The position numbers and the translations under genes are program-made. A model generated the notes under the pieces. It worked only from the letters and a program-made list of their open reading frames with translations, searched no databases and was not told the origin of the DNA. Below, piece after piece: positions 52,880 through 61,893 of a stretch of 64,000 nucleotides of DNA (positions are counted from its first letter, which is position 1; the number at the start of each line of letters is the position of its first letter). The stretch is taken from NCBI GenBank assembly GCA_044347755.1, contig JBIKUE010000013.1, positions 1-64,000 of the forward strand, written 5' to 3'. This DNA is from M3007 sp044347755 (GTDB lineage: Bacteria > Bacteroidota > Bacteroidia > Chitinophagales > Saprospiraceae).

Positions 52880-54361
52880 TCAGAAATAATAAGTAAGACC
52901 CAAATTTACTCCGGCAAAAAGTTGAGATGGCAATTTGCGCTTGAAAGCATCTTTGTAAGGAAAATCGCCTGCAACGGTGGCTTCAGCACCCAATTGCCAA
53001 CATCTCCCAAGCCGAAACCCTGCCCCTGCCGATGCTAAATAGCCCATTTTTATCTGGTGGTTATCCAACGTAAGGGTATATCCATCCCGCCCTTCAACTG
53101 GCTTAAATCTGGCATTTTCAGATACCCGGGTGGAAAGTTCAAATTGATTTTGCACCAGAAAACTTCCTAAAAGCCCTGACTTAACCACGCCTTTCCATCT
53201 TCCATTCCCCCAATGATAGCCTAGCAATAGCGGCACCCGGATCCAGGTAGACCGCTCCGCTGTTTCAATACGCAACCTTATCGGCTCATCATCAGAGGTG
53301 CTGCCCGGCGTAGTTTGTTCCATGCGAAGGCTCACCTCTGCATTCCCGGAAGAAGTACTCAAATCATAACTAAAATTGCGACGGGGATTCTGAGGAGATC
53401 CGGAATTAACCCCATCTCCAAACCTGAATCTGGGATTATGAATGGCCGTTTTGCTTATTTGCTGATATCCCAATCCTGTTTCCACGCTCCATGGATTAAG
53501 CCATTGTTTTCCTGCTTTTAACCATGTAATACTAGAGATTGAACGGTTTCCGGATTGACTGGAAAAGGTTGGTCTTCCCGGACGAGACACCGCCGTTTGA
53601 GCCTTTTCTGAAACATGCATAATACTGGTTTCTATCCCTGAAAACCAGCCGGAGTTTGAATGAGACGGTCGAATGATCGGTGCAGAAACGACGGTTGAAA
53701 TTAGCTCAGGAGCTGCAACCGTTAATTGGCTAGGCACTTGAAGCTCAGATGGATAAACAATTATATTTCGCCATTCAATGGGTTCAGGTGCTTCCAATGT
53801 TTCCATTAATGATGTTTCATGGTAGATAATTGAAGCACTGGAAGATTGAGCGCTTTGGATCGGGGCCATCAAATTTGCAGGATTGGGTATAGTACCATCC
53901 TTATCGATCATCCCCTCCCTGCGAGCATCCAGAGGTTTAGGTTTGAAACTAGATACACGCTCTTTTTTCGTCGCCATCTCATTCTTCCCTTTTTCAACTA
54001 GATCAGATTCCTGAATAACTGTTCTTGACTTTTCCACCTTTTCAGCCACCTCAATATTACCAGGGTGTTCTTTTTGACCTATTGGCTGTACGCTTGAGGG
54101 CAACTGGGTAAGTTGCCGGATCTTTTCCTGATAAAACAGGTGTTCACAAATGAGGGTAGAAGTCAGGACCAGAATTATGCCCGCAGCCATCAGTTGCCAG
54201 CCCATCCTACGGAAAGTCATCCATATTGAAGGCCGCTTAGGGCCTTCTTCCATGGCCCCTTCCACCCTATCCCACATGTCTGAAGGAGGAGCTTCTTCAT
54301 ACTCCTCAAACGACTTGCGTACATAGTCGTCCATTTTATGTTCGTGTAGATTTTCTTCCAT
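52880..54361 (-). CDS. Membrane-anchored sigma partner (anti-sigma-like) with C-terminal beta-barrel-type domain
   Basis: About 493 residues. Residues 1-50 are acidic and cytosolic with the PPSDMWDRVEGAM motif common to Bacteroidota proteins cotranscribed with ECF sigma factors; a single membrane helix follows (MGWQLMAAGIILVLTSTLICEHLF, about 55-78), then about 230 residues of low-similarity periplasmic linker and a C-terminal region with alternating strands ending in LTYYF, typical of an outer-membrane beta-barrel (PorT-like). The start is 5 bp after the sigma stop, so translation is coupled. An anti-sigma role is inferred from position and layout, not from a named domain. Confidence 0.7.
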   Translation of the reverse strand: MEENLHEHKMDDYVRKSFEEYEEAPPSDMWDRVEGAMEEGPKRPSIWMTFRRMGWQLMAAGIILVLTSTLICEHLFYQEKIRQLTQLPSSVQPIGQKEHPGNIEVAEKVEKSRTVIQESDLVEKGKNEMATKKERVSSFKPKPLDARREGMIDKDGTIPNPANLMAPIQSAQSSSASIIYHETSLMETLEAPEPIEWRNIIVYPSELQVPSQLTVAAPELISTVVSAPIIRPSHSNSGWFSGIETSIMHVSEKAQTAVSRPGRPTFSSQSGNRSISSITWLKAGKQWLNPWSVETGLGYQQISKTAIHNPRFRFGDGVNSGSPQNPRRNFSYDLSTSSGNAEVSLRMEQTTPGSTSDDEPIRLRIETAERSTWIRVPLLLGYHWGNGRWKGVVKSGLLGSFLVQNQFELSTRVSENARFKPVEGRDGYTLTLDNHQIKMGYLASAGAGFRLGRCWQLGAEATVAGDFPYKDAFKRKLPSQLFAGVNLGLTYYF

Positions 54362-54366
54362 GACAA

Positions 54367-54897
54367 TCAAATAGTTAGACTACTCTCGAGTAGTTTTCTA
54401 AAATGAGCTTTTGCCCTAAGTAGTTGTGATTTGGAAGTTCCCACTGAAATACCCAAAATATCAGCAATTTCAGGGTGAGAATAACCCTCCAAAACATGAA
54501 GGTTGAATATGGTACGGAAACCTGGCGGCAACTGTTGCAATATGCGAAGCAGGTTCTTGGCCGGCGGTTCATCCGCAGCAAAACTTTCGGATTCATCTGG
54601 AAAGTCTTGTCCATCAAGCTCCGAAATTAACAAATTCCGTTTTTGACGTTGTAGATGCTGCAATGCAGTATTGACAAATACCTTTCGAACCCATCCATCA
54701 AAATTACCAGTCCCGGAATACTGCCCCAGATCTCTAAAGACTTTTACAAATCCATCCTGAAGCATATCCTCAGCATCCTCTCTGCTATTGGCATAGCGCA
54801 GGCAAAGTGCGAACATCTTGCCCTTGAACAGTTCAAAAAACTGCTTTTGAGCAAGCCGGTCACCTTTCAAACATGCTTGAAGATCTGGTTCGATCAT
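54367..54897 (-). CDS. ECF RNA polymerase sigma factor
   Basis: 176 residues with sigma region 2 (FFELFKGKMFALCLRYANSREDAEDMLQDGFVKVFRDL) and region 4 (LQQLPPGFRTIFNLHVLEGYSHPEIADILGISVGTSKSQLLRA); region 3 is missing as in ECF factors. ATG 54897 is chosen over the GTG at 54924 because the predicted transcript from the ECF-like promoter starts near 54931. The cotranscribed partner is immediately downstream. Divergent to it, 224 bp away, is a lipoprotein gene with the same promoter boxes. Confidence 0.92.
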   Translation of the reverse strand: MIEPDLQACLKGDRLAQKQFFELFKGKMFALCLRYANSREDAEDMLQDGFVKVFRDLGQYSGTGNFDGWVRKVFVNTALQHLQRQKRNLLISELDGQDFPDESESFAADEPPAKNLLRILQQLPPGFRTIFNLHVLEGYSHPEIADILGISVGTSKSQLLRAKAHFRKLLESSLTI

Positions 54898-54937
54898 ACG
54901 TTTCGTTCTGACGCCCGTGGGCACTTTATTTGAAGTA

Positions 54938-54965
54938 GGTCGTATAGATATGTCAGGGGTTGCAT
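54938..54965 (-). promoter_or_regulatory. ECF-type autoregulated promoter of the sigma operon
   Basis: Read on the minus strand: TGCAACCCC, then CGACC, with 16 nt between AAC and CGACC. The same two boxes in the opposite direction precede the lipoprotein gene. AAC and CG(A/T)C boxes at this distance are the general ECF promoter layout. Confidence 0.6.
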
Positions 54966-55008
54966 CCTGGAGAAATATATTTTTAGTGGATAAAATTTAT
55001 TATTTCAA

Positions 55009-55035
55009 ATGCAACCCCTCCCTGAATTTGCGACC
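55009..55035 (+). promoter_or_regulatory. ECF-type promoter of the lipoprotein gene
   Basis: TGCAACCCC at 55010-55018 and CGACC at 55031-55035, 15 nt after AAC. The boxes are identical to those of the divergent sigma operon. The start codon is about 85 nt downstream. Confidence 0.6.
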
Positions 55036-55120
55036 TTAATCTGCAAATGCATTTTTCCAAAGCCCAATAATCAAATGTAACCCAATCAAACAACATTTCA
55101 CCATCAAACTTTTGCTTACC

Positions 55121-55801
55121 ATGTTTAAAGCACTCAAATTTTCCTTTTTGCCATTATTGGTCTTAATCAGTATATTGGTTGCCTGTAATAAATCTACAGA
55201 TGTAAACACAGAAGAATTAGTAGACCAGGCTCTCTACAGCGCCCAGGAGCGGGGCGGCATGGGCCGGTACGGCTGCTATGAATTGGTTTTCCCGGTTTCC
55301 ATTGTGTTGCCTGATAATTCCACCGCAGAAGTTACCTCTTACACGGAAATGAAGCAAACCCTTCGGAATTATTTCCAGGCTAATGGGGGTCAACCTGGCG
55401 GCCCACGTCCACGTATAGGTTTTGTTTTCCCTATTAATGTGGTTTCCCAGGATGGCGAAATTATTACCGTAAATTCTGAAGATGAACTTCGTGCATTACG
55501 TGAAGCATGTGGCGGTGGCACTTTTGGCAATCATGGTCCACAAGGTCACGGTAACCACGGCCTGACCTGCTTTGATATGGTATTCCCAATTACCATTCTG
55601 TTCCCTGACGGAACCACTGCTGAAGCCGCAGACCGGCAGGCCTTACACCTGCTTATCCGTACCTGGAAACACAATAATCCAGGTGTTCAGGGCCGTCCAC
55701 AGATTTCCTTCCCTATTACCGTCAAAATGGACGATGATGGTTCATTGGTTACGGTCAATAGCCGCGAAGAACTCCGTCAGTTGAAAGAAGATTGTGAGTA
55801 G
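55121..55801 (+). CDS. Lipoprotein with four internal FP-repeats, in the ECF sigma locus
   Basis: A 226-residue lipoprotein (signal ending LVACN). The mature part has four copies of a roughly 35-40-residue unit: (V/S)FP(I/V)..., D-G or D-N, a short strand, then (N/T)S..ELR.L; for example VFPINVVSQDGEIITVNSED and SFPITVKMDDDGSLVTVNSR. Units one and two, and three and four, are each bounded by cysteines (CYEL...REAC, CFDM...KEDC). A Gly/His-rich linker (FGNHGPQGHGNHG) joins the halves and could bind a metal. I do not know the family. The ECF-like promoter before it suggests it is controlled by the neighbouring sigma factor. A terminator follows. Confidence 0.8.
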   Translation: MFKALKFSFLPLLVLISILVACNKSTDVNTEELVDQALYSAQERGGMGRYGCYELVFPVSIVLPDNSTAEVTSYTEMKQTLRNYFQANGGQPGGPRPRIGFVFPINVVSQDGEIITVNSEDELRALREACGGGTFGNHGPQGHGNHGLTCFDMVFPITILFPDGTTAEAADRQALHLLIRTWKHNNPGVQGRPQISFPITVKMDDDGSLVTVNSREELRQLKEDCE

Positions 55802-55860
55802 TGAACGTCAGAAAAAGGGCATCTGCAAAGGCCATTTGAAATTATTGATCCAAAAGTAAA

Positions 55861-55897
55861 GCGTCAGTTCCTGTTACCGGGAACTGACGCTTCTTTT
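55861..55897 (+). terminator. Terminator after the lipoprotein gene
   Basis: A perfect 11-bp stem (55861-55871 with 55880-55890), 8-nt loop, then TTCTTTT. Confidence 0.8.
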
Positions 55898-55940
55898 ATG
55901 AAATGTAGGGCAACCCTGCCTTACTATTTGATCCAATTCA

Positions 55941-56267
55941 TCAAAGGCATTTCTTAAACAAATGATGAACCTCCTGCTCCACTTGCCCAAGTTTTTCATG
56001 AGAAGCATAAACTGTCATCATATCTGCCAGGATCCTGGATTTATCTTCCTCCGTTTTACAGTATTGGTCACGGTAGGAAAAAATTATATCTAAGGCATCA
56101 GCATCATCGCAGGCCATGAATACCGACTTGATTTTAGCATACGCATCAGGAGTCAGCGTTGGTGCTATGAGTTGCTCTTCCTGCTCAGTGATATATCCAT
56201 CCGTATTGGCAGCAAAAAGCATAACAAAAGCGTGAAATTCAGGATAGGTCCAGTTGTCTGTCTGCAT
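55941..56267 (-). CDS. Small TerB-like helical protein
   Basis: A 108-residue all-helical acidic protein. FHAFVMLFAANTDGYITEQEEQLIAP resembles the first helices of TerB/DjlA-type domains, which have an acidic metal-binding loop after LAAADG; later MACDDADALDIIFSYRDQYCKTEEDK is again acidic. The identification is by pattern only. It is monocistronic, convergent with the lipoprotein gene and divergent from the pseudouridine synthase gene. Confidence 0.55.
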   Translation of the reverse strand: MQTDNWTYPEFHAFVMLFAANTDGYITEQEEQLIAPTLTPDAYAKIKSVFMACDDADALDIIFSYRDQYCKTEEDKSRILADMMTVYASHEKLGQVEQEVHHLFKKCL

Positions 56268-56435
56268 GGAGGTTCAATTTTTGTTCAGGATAAAGGTAGG
56301 AGTCCGCTTTGTAAACATCTCACAATTTACAGCAAATAATTAATCCAACTCCCATTGTTCACGCAATTCAAAACGATACAATTCCCAGCAACTTCCATTG
56401 AAAACCCCGTCCTTTGTGCGCTCAATCCAATTGGT

Positions 56436-57152
56436 ATGGAGCCTTTTCAAATCCTGTTTTCCGATGAGCACTATGTGGCCATCAACAAACCGCCCGGGTT
56501 GCTCATGCACCGCACCCGCATCAGTGAAGACAATGTATTTGTGGTGCAACTACTGCGCGATCAGATCGGTCAACGGGTATATCCTATTCACCGATTGGAC
56601 CGTGCTACCTCAGGTGTGTTGATTTTAGGTAAAACGGCAGAAGCCGCAGGCAAACTCGGGGAGCAGGTCATGGACAAAGCCATGGAGAAAAAATACCTGG
56701 TCATAGTGCGCGGCTGGACGGCAGAATCCGATACGATTGACTATGCACTGGACGATCCGGATTCCGGCAGGGGACGGCTGCAGGCCATTACCCACTACGT
56801 TAGACTCGGCACTTCCGAAATAGACCATGCCATTGGATTACGGCATAAAACGGCACGTTTTTCCCTGGTGATGGCTGAACTGGAAACCGGCCGCCGGCAC
56901 CAGATTCGAAAGCACTTTGCTCACCTGAATTATCCAGTTATCAACGACCGGCGCCATGGAGATGTAAAGCACAACACCTATTTTCGCAATGTATTCGGGA
57001 TCAATCGGATGCTTTTGCACAGTTTCACCCTCAAGTTCCTACATCCGTACACATTGGAAGAAATTACACTCACCGCCCCGGTGGATGAGGTGTTTGAAAA
57101 CACCTTGAAATTGCTGAAATTGTATGATTTTTGTCCGGAAACAGCATTTTAG
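56436..57152 (+). CDS. truC: RluA family pseudouridine synthase (TruC-like)
   Basis: 238 residues with the RluA-family catalytic motif HRLDRATSGVLILGK (catalytic Asp), the start FSDEHYVAINKPPGLLMHR, and the RHQIRKHFAHLNYPVINDRRHGD block. The arrangement without an S4 domain and the short length match TruC, which makes pseudouridine 65 in tRNA, although other RluA-type substrates cannot be excluded. ATG 56436 is chosen rather than the TTG at 56355, where no homology is seen. Confidence 0.85.
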   Translation: MEPFQILFSDEHYVAINKPPGLLMHRTRISEDNVFVVQLLRDQIGQRVYPIHRLDRATSGVLILGKTAEAAGKLGEQVMDKAMEKKYLVIVRGWTAESDTIDYALDDPDSGRGRLQAITHYVRLGTSEIDHAIGLRHKTARFSLVMAELETGRRHQIRKHFAHLNYPVINDRRHGDVKHNTYFRNVFGINRMLLHSFTLKFLHPYTLEEITLTAPVDEVFENTLKLLKLYDFCPETAF

Positions 57153-57249
57153 CTTTACAAATCGCCACAAAACATCTCAGTTCCGGCAACTAATCTGCCA
57201 TTTATTTGGATAAAATTAACAATTTTTATTTACTTATATTTTTTTTTAA

Positions 57250-57257
57250 TAGGTTTG
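57250..57257 (+). promoter_or_regulatory. Probable -7 element of the giant PKD/CHU_C gene
   Basis: TAGGTTTG followed by CAC, 26 nt before the TTG start codon. No TTG box at the proper distance. Confidence 0.4.
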
Positions 57258-57282
57258 CACAGCTCTTCTTACAAAACTTTAA

Positions 57283-60200
57283 TTGTCCAAAGCATTATTT
57301 AAATTGAAGGTTTTTGCCACTGTTTTGTCCTTGCTTTTACTCGCCGGAGGTGGATCTGCGCATGCCCAGAACAATAACCCCACAATATCCGCTTGCAATG
57401 GCAATCAATATCTCTGCGTTACGGCAGATACAATGGAGGTGTGTGTTAAAATAGTTGTTGATACAGCCTACAGCAATTTGTCGTTTATTGACTACTTTGA
57501 AATCGATTGGGGCGACAATTCCGCTCCTACTGTCATATCGGGTAGTATCAACCCTTTGCCCCAAACACATCTATATGACCTTTCCAAGTTTGCAGACTCT
57601 TGCATTTACCAGGATTTTTACATCATCATTCTGAGAACACACCATACAATACCCTCAATAGAGCCAACTAATAGCGCATTTATTCTTACACTGCGTAACC
57701 CTCCAAAGGCCAATTTCCATGTAGATCCATATGTGGCCTGTATTGGGGATCCGGTTACTTTTCTTGGAGCCGGAGATGAGGTACCTTGTTCTGACAAAAA
57801 CCTCACTTACCAGTCTTGGTTGGTACAAGACAGCTCCTTTTTATTAGGTAACCAGGCAACCTATTATTGGGATTCATCAGGTGTGCAAACATTGAGATAC
57901 TGTGCGGGGAATGTGTGCGATACTGTTTGCCGTACTACTGTTATAGCCGCTGTGAATGCGACACAAGCCGATGCAGTAATTGATTCGGGGGCGACCCTGA
58001 TCAGCAACCTGCATTATCGTGTTTGCTTTGAGGAGCCTTGGTCCATTGTGAGGTTTGACGGGAGCGTATCATTGTTCGAGAATTTCTATACCTGGTTGGG
58101 TGATGGACAACAAAGCTGGTTCTGGTACCCTGATCCATACCCTGCCGATACCAGTGTAGCGAGAATCCTTTTTATCGAACCTGGAACCTACGAAATCAAG
58201 CTCAAAGCTGACAACCTGTGTAACCAACCGGATACCGTAACACTTAAGGTAGAGGTTGTGGAACCTCCTGTCCTTTCGCTCTCCCCACAAAGAGACACGT
58301 GTGTTGACCTGACCTACATGCCATCGCCCTACATTCCGGAAGCAATTTACCGGGTCAATGGCATACAGGCCGACTCATTTCCGGTATTCCTTCCGATCAG
58401 TCCAACCCCTTACTATGTAGAAGCCGAGTTGATCCATACTTGTAAATACCAGTTGTTAAAAGATACATTTTTAGTGCAGCCTGCACGAGAGGTGGTCATA
58501 ATATCCCCCGACACTTCTCGTCTGGCTGTTTGTGTTAATACAGATACCCTGAAATTGAAAGCTAACCTTCCTGTCATCTGGAGTGGTGCTGGTTTGCAGG
58601 TGACAGTACAGGATACCTTCCTGGTGCAAAACATACCGGGCCAGTACCGATTCATTGCTTTTCGCGACTACGGTATCTGCCGGCGTGCCGATACCCTGTT
58701 ATTGACTATCGACAAACCAATTACCCTCTCACTAGACACTCCATCAGTTGAGTGCCTGCTGTGGAACTACACCCCTGCCCCGTACGAAACTGAGGCTGTT
58801 TATACCATAAACAATGTCATCATCGACAGCTTCCCCTTTCCCCTTGAGGCGGCAAACAGCCCATTTAATGTGGTTGCCACCGTACAAAATACCTGCACAG
58901 ACACAACAGTGGCTACCACGCTACACGTCATTTATCCTGAAGAAGTCTATATCCTTTCTCCCGACACTGCGCTTTGCACACAAACCCCATCCTTCCCGCT
59001 TTTTGCCAGTGATACTACCGGTTACTGGACAGGAGAACATTTGTTTAATTATCAGGGACAAACTTGGTTTGACCCTGTGAATCCCGGAATATACCCGATT
59101 GTATATACACGAGGAGTGGGTATCTGTTTGTACCGGGATACCATTACCCTTGAGGTAGCACCTTTTGACAGCATTGAGGCTGGCGCCGATATTTATGTTT
59201 GTGAGACTGAATCATCGGTGGTGATTACAGGATTTTCACCGGGCGGATTCTTTACCGGCCTGGGTATTTCTGGAAATACCATTGATCTTCAACTCATTAA
59301 ACGCGATTCTGCACATACTTACCTTTACACTAATCCAACCTTCCCACCTGGATGCAGAAGTGACGAGTTGACCCTGGTGGTTAGATCCCTGCCAGAGCCG
59401 GGGTTCCAACTAGACAGGGATACCGCCTGCCAGGGGGAGGTAATCACCATGCTACCCAATGCTGTTGGCGGGGTATTCTATAATATTGACTGGGGTAACA
59501 ACGTCACAAACACCTTTACAGCCAGTTACAACCTTCCTGGAACCTATTGGCTCCAGTATGAAGTATATAACATCCATCCGCTGACGGGCCAGCCTTTGTG
59601 TACCGTAAGAGATTCAGCCATCCTTGAAATTCCAACGCCATTACCCCCTGGTGCGGTGGAATTTATTGCACTACCCGATTCTGGCTGCGCCCCCCTTACC
59701 GTCCAACTCATCAATCTGAGTGATGCTCAGCACAATCACTATCTTTGGGAAACAGGCCTGGGCCAAAGCTATTATGGCTACTCCCCTACCCCAATCACCT
59801 ATCCGGATGGTCTACCTGACACGATCTACCCTATCCGACTGAGTGTGCCTGGAGGCTGCGGATTTTATGAAGCCCTACAAAACTTAAAAGTTTTGCCTAA
59901 CCCGATAGCTGATTTTGCAATTTCAAACAGTGAATTGTGCTCTGGCACCGTGTTGGAGGCATCTCTTCTGAGCACTCAATACCCGCTGAGTAATACCTTT
60001 TACACCTCGACCGGAGAAGTCAGGAACGCGACAGCAGGGATATCCTCCCTTTTTCAATTTTTTGCTCAAGACAATCCTGATACCATCGGAATATGGCTGG
60101 TTTCCTCAAATACCTGCAGCTCCGACACTGCTTATCAGGAAGTGATTGTCCATCCTGCCGCCGTAAATGCCATAATCGGTATTCCAGACACCCCACGCTG

Positions 60201-61893
60201 TGCCGGAAGCCCGCTGATGTTATTTAGCGAGTCTACCGAAGGAGCGCCGGTTCTATGGCATTTCTCAGACGGAAATACCTTTCTGAGCGATACCGTGTCC
60301 ATAGTTTTTAACACTCCCGGTACTTATACAGCCACCCTTTATACATTCGGTTGTGGATACGACAGCATATCCCTGCCCATTCAGGTAAACCCCACCCCGG
60401 AATTAGTACTGGTGGTTGACCCTAATGTTTGTGCGCAGGAAGAGGTTATTTTCCAGATTAATACCAATGTGATGGATGTGTTATTGTCCTACGGAGATGG
60501 GAGCTCCACTACCCAGCCGACCTCTACCCACCATTATTCCGTTCCCGGCATTTACTCCATCTTGGCAACAGCCACCAGTCCGGATGGTTGCAAAACCTCA
60601 CTCGTCAGACAAATAAATGTACTTGAATTGCCCGAAGTCCAGGCCACTGCAGAAAATCAAGGCTGTACTGGAAAGGAAGTGTCCTATTACGGGTCAAGTG
60701 GTACAATGCCGGTAAGCTGCTATTGGCGGTTTGGCGATGGCAATGTGGCAGCAGATTGCAATACTGCACACATATATTCCCAACCAGGCGACTATCAGGC
60801 CATATTTACCGCATTTGCTGACAACGGATGTACTCAGTCAGATACAACCCTCGTAACGGTAATGGAAACACCTCAGGCATCCATTGAATATGTAATACCT
60901 CAAACCTGTGTTCCGGTAACCGCCTCGTTTCAGGTGAATGCTCCAGCTGCAAATAATTTTTTCTGGAAATATAATGGCTTACCGGTATCCTATCAAAGTG
61001 CATTTGAACGGCAGATCACGGAACCCGGCGCCCATGAAATTGCCCTGTCCGTAAATAACAATGGATGGTGTTACGATAGCAGCCTGCTTATCCTTCAACT
61101 TGATGATGCTATTCAAGCTGAGTTCATTGTTGACCCCTTATGCGACCCCGAGGATGGCATTGACTTACGTGTACCTACCGATCCCACCAATATAGTATCG
61201 GTAAGCGCTCCCGGTTACAGCCAGATCGGTGATTTTCACCCTTCACTTGATACCGGGGTTTACAACATCAAAGTCAGGAATCAGATCGGTTGTATATTGG
61301 ATACTAATGTGGTTTTGTCGTTGACCGAGCTCTTTAAATTAGCAGCAAGTCCGGAATATGTCGAACTGCGCCCCGGAGAATCTGTGCAGTTTAATGCCAT
61401 TTCAAATCAGCAAGAAGCTATTTATTCCTGGCAACCCGATTTGTTTCTGAATAACGCTGCTATCAGCAATCCGGTTTGCAGCCCTGAAAAATCCATGGTC
61501 TATTATGTCTATGCCACCAACCCCACCGGATGTGTGCGAGTAGATACCGTAAGTGTGGCAATGAAAATCAATCGGGAGGACGAAGTCTTTATTCCGGATG
61601 CTTTCACCCCCAATGAGGACGGCGTAAACGATCTGTTCTATGTACGGAGTAGCAGCCCTTCGGTACATAGCCTGGACTATGTCAGGATATACGACAAGTA
61701 CAATGAACTTGTTTTTGAAGCCCAAACGATGAAGACAGCCAATTTAATTACCCCGGAAAATCCCGAATTTGGTTGGGATGGCGCCTACCTTGGTCAAAAA
61801 GCGGAAGCAGGATCATACCGATATGTGATCGCGGTGCGGTATATTGACCAAAAAGTATCTATTTTCAGCGGAACTCTTCAACTTATCAGGTAA
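57283..61893 (+). CDS. Giant secreted PKD-domain protein with CHU_C T9SS C-terminus
   Basis: 1536 residues. The start is TTG: an in-frame TAA (57280-57282) directly precedes it and the signal peptide (ending AHAQ) begins at once. The body has many PKD/Ig-like domains with paired cysteines (FYIIILRTHHTI, YTATLYTFGCGYDSISL, VSYYGSSGTMPVSCYWRFGD types) and ends with a CHU_C domain (IPDAFTPNEDGVNDLF, VRIYDKYNELVFEAQ, FGWDGAYLGQKAEAGSYRY, GTLQLIR). Export by T9SS is expected; a role as a surface or extracellular adhesin is inferred. The stop overlaps the start of the next gene by one base (TAATG). The two are tandem paralogues. Confidence 0.9.
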   Translation: MSKALFKLKVFATVLSLLLLAGGGSAHAQNNNPTISACNGNQYLCVTADTMEVCVKIVVDTAYSNLSFIDYFEIDWGDNSAPTVISGSINPLPQTHLYDLSKFADSCIYQDFYIIILRTHHTIPSIEPTNSAFILTLRNPPKANFHVDPYVACIGDPVTFLGAGDEVPCSDKNLTYQSWLVQDSSFLLGNQATYYWDSSGVQTLRYCAGNVCDTVCRTTVIAAVNATQADAVIDSGATLISNLHYRVCFEEPWSIVRFDGSVSLFENFYTWLGDGQQSWFWYPDPYPADTSVARILFIEPGTYEIKLKADNLCNQPDTVTLKVEVVEPPVLSLSPQRDTCVDLTYMPSPYIPEAIYRVNGIQADSFPVFLPISPTPYYVEAELIHTCKYQLLKDTFLVQPAREVVIISPDTSRLAVCVNTDTLKLKANLPVIWSGAGLQVTVQDTFLVQNIPGQYRFIAFRDYGICRRADTLLLTIDKPITLSLDTPSVECLLWNYTPAPYETEAVYTINNVIIDSFPFPLEAANSPFNVVATVQNTCTDTTVATTLHVIYPEEVYILSPDTALCTQTPSFPLFASDTTGYWTGEHLFNYQGQTWFDPVNPGIYPIVYTRGVGICLYRDTITLEVAPFDSIEAGADIYVCETESSVVITGFSPGGFFTGLGISGNTIDLQLIKRDSAHTYLYTNPTFPPGCRSDELTLVVRSLPEPGFQLDRDTACQGEVITMLPNAVGGVFYNIDWGNNVTNTFTASYNLPGTYWLQYEVYNIHPLTGQPLCTVRDSAILEIPTPLPPGAVEFIALPDSGCAPLTVQLINLSDAQHNHYLWETGLGQSYYGYSPTPITYPDGLPDTIYPIRLSVPGGCGFYEALQNLKVLPNPIADFAISNSELCSGTVLEASLLSTQYPLSNTFYTSTGEVRNATAGISSLFQFFAQDNPDTIGIWLVSSNTCSSDTAYQEVIVHPAAVNAIIGIPDTPRCAGSPLMLFSESTEGAPVLWHFSDGNTFLSDTVSIVFNTPGTYTATLYTFGCGYDSISLPIQVNPTPELVLVVDPNVCAQEEVIFQINTNVMDVLLSYGDGSSTTQPTSTHHYSVPGIYSILATATSPDGCKTSLVRQINVLELPEVQATAENQGCTGKEVSYYGSSGTMPVSCYWRFGDGNVAADCNTAHIYSQPGDYQAIFTAFADNGCTQSDTTLVTVMETPQASIEYVIPQTCVPVTASFQVNAPAANNFFWKYNGLPVSYQSAFERQITEPGAHEIALSVNNNGWCYDSSLLILQLDDAIQAEFIVDPLCDPEDGIDLRVPTDPTNIVSVSAPGYSQIGDFHPSLDTGVYNIKVRNQIGCILDTNVVLSLTELFKLAASPEYVELRPGESVQFNAISNQQEAIYSWQPDLFLNNAAISNPVCSPEKSMVYYVYATNPTGCVRVDTVSVAMKINREDEVFIPDAFTPNEDGVNDLFYVRSSSPSVHSLDYVRIYDKYNELVFEAQTMKTANLITPENPEFGWDGAYLGQKAEAGSYRYVIAVRYIDQKVSIFSGTLQLIR

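Noticed and set aside
54955..55019. 11-bp inverted repeat as a repressor operator between the sigma and lipoprotein genes
   Set aside because: The symmetry is explained by two divergent ECF -35 boxes, each with its own CGACC at the right distance, and no repressor gene is near.
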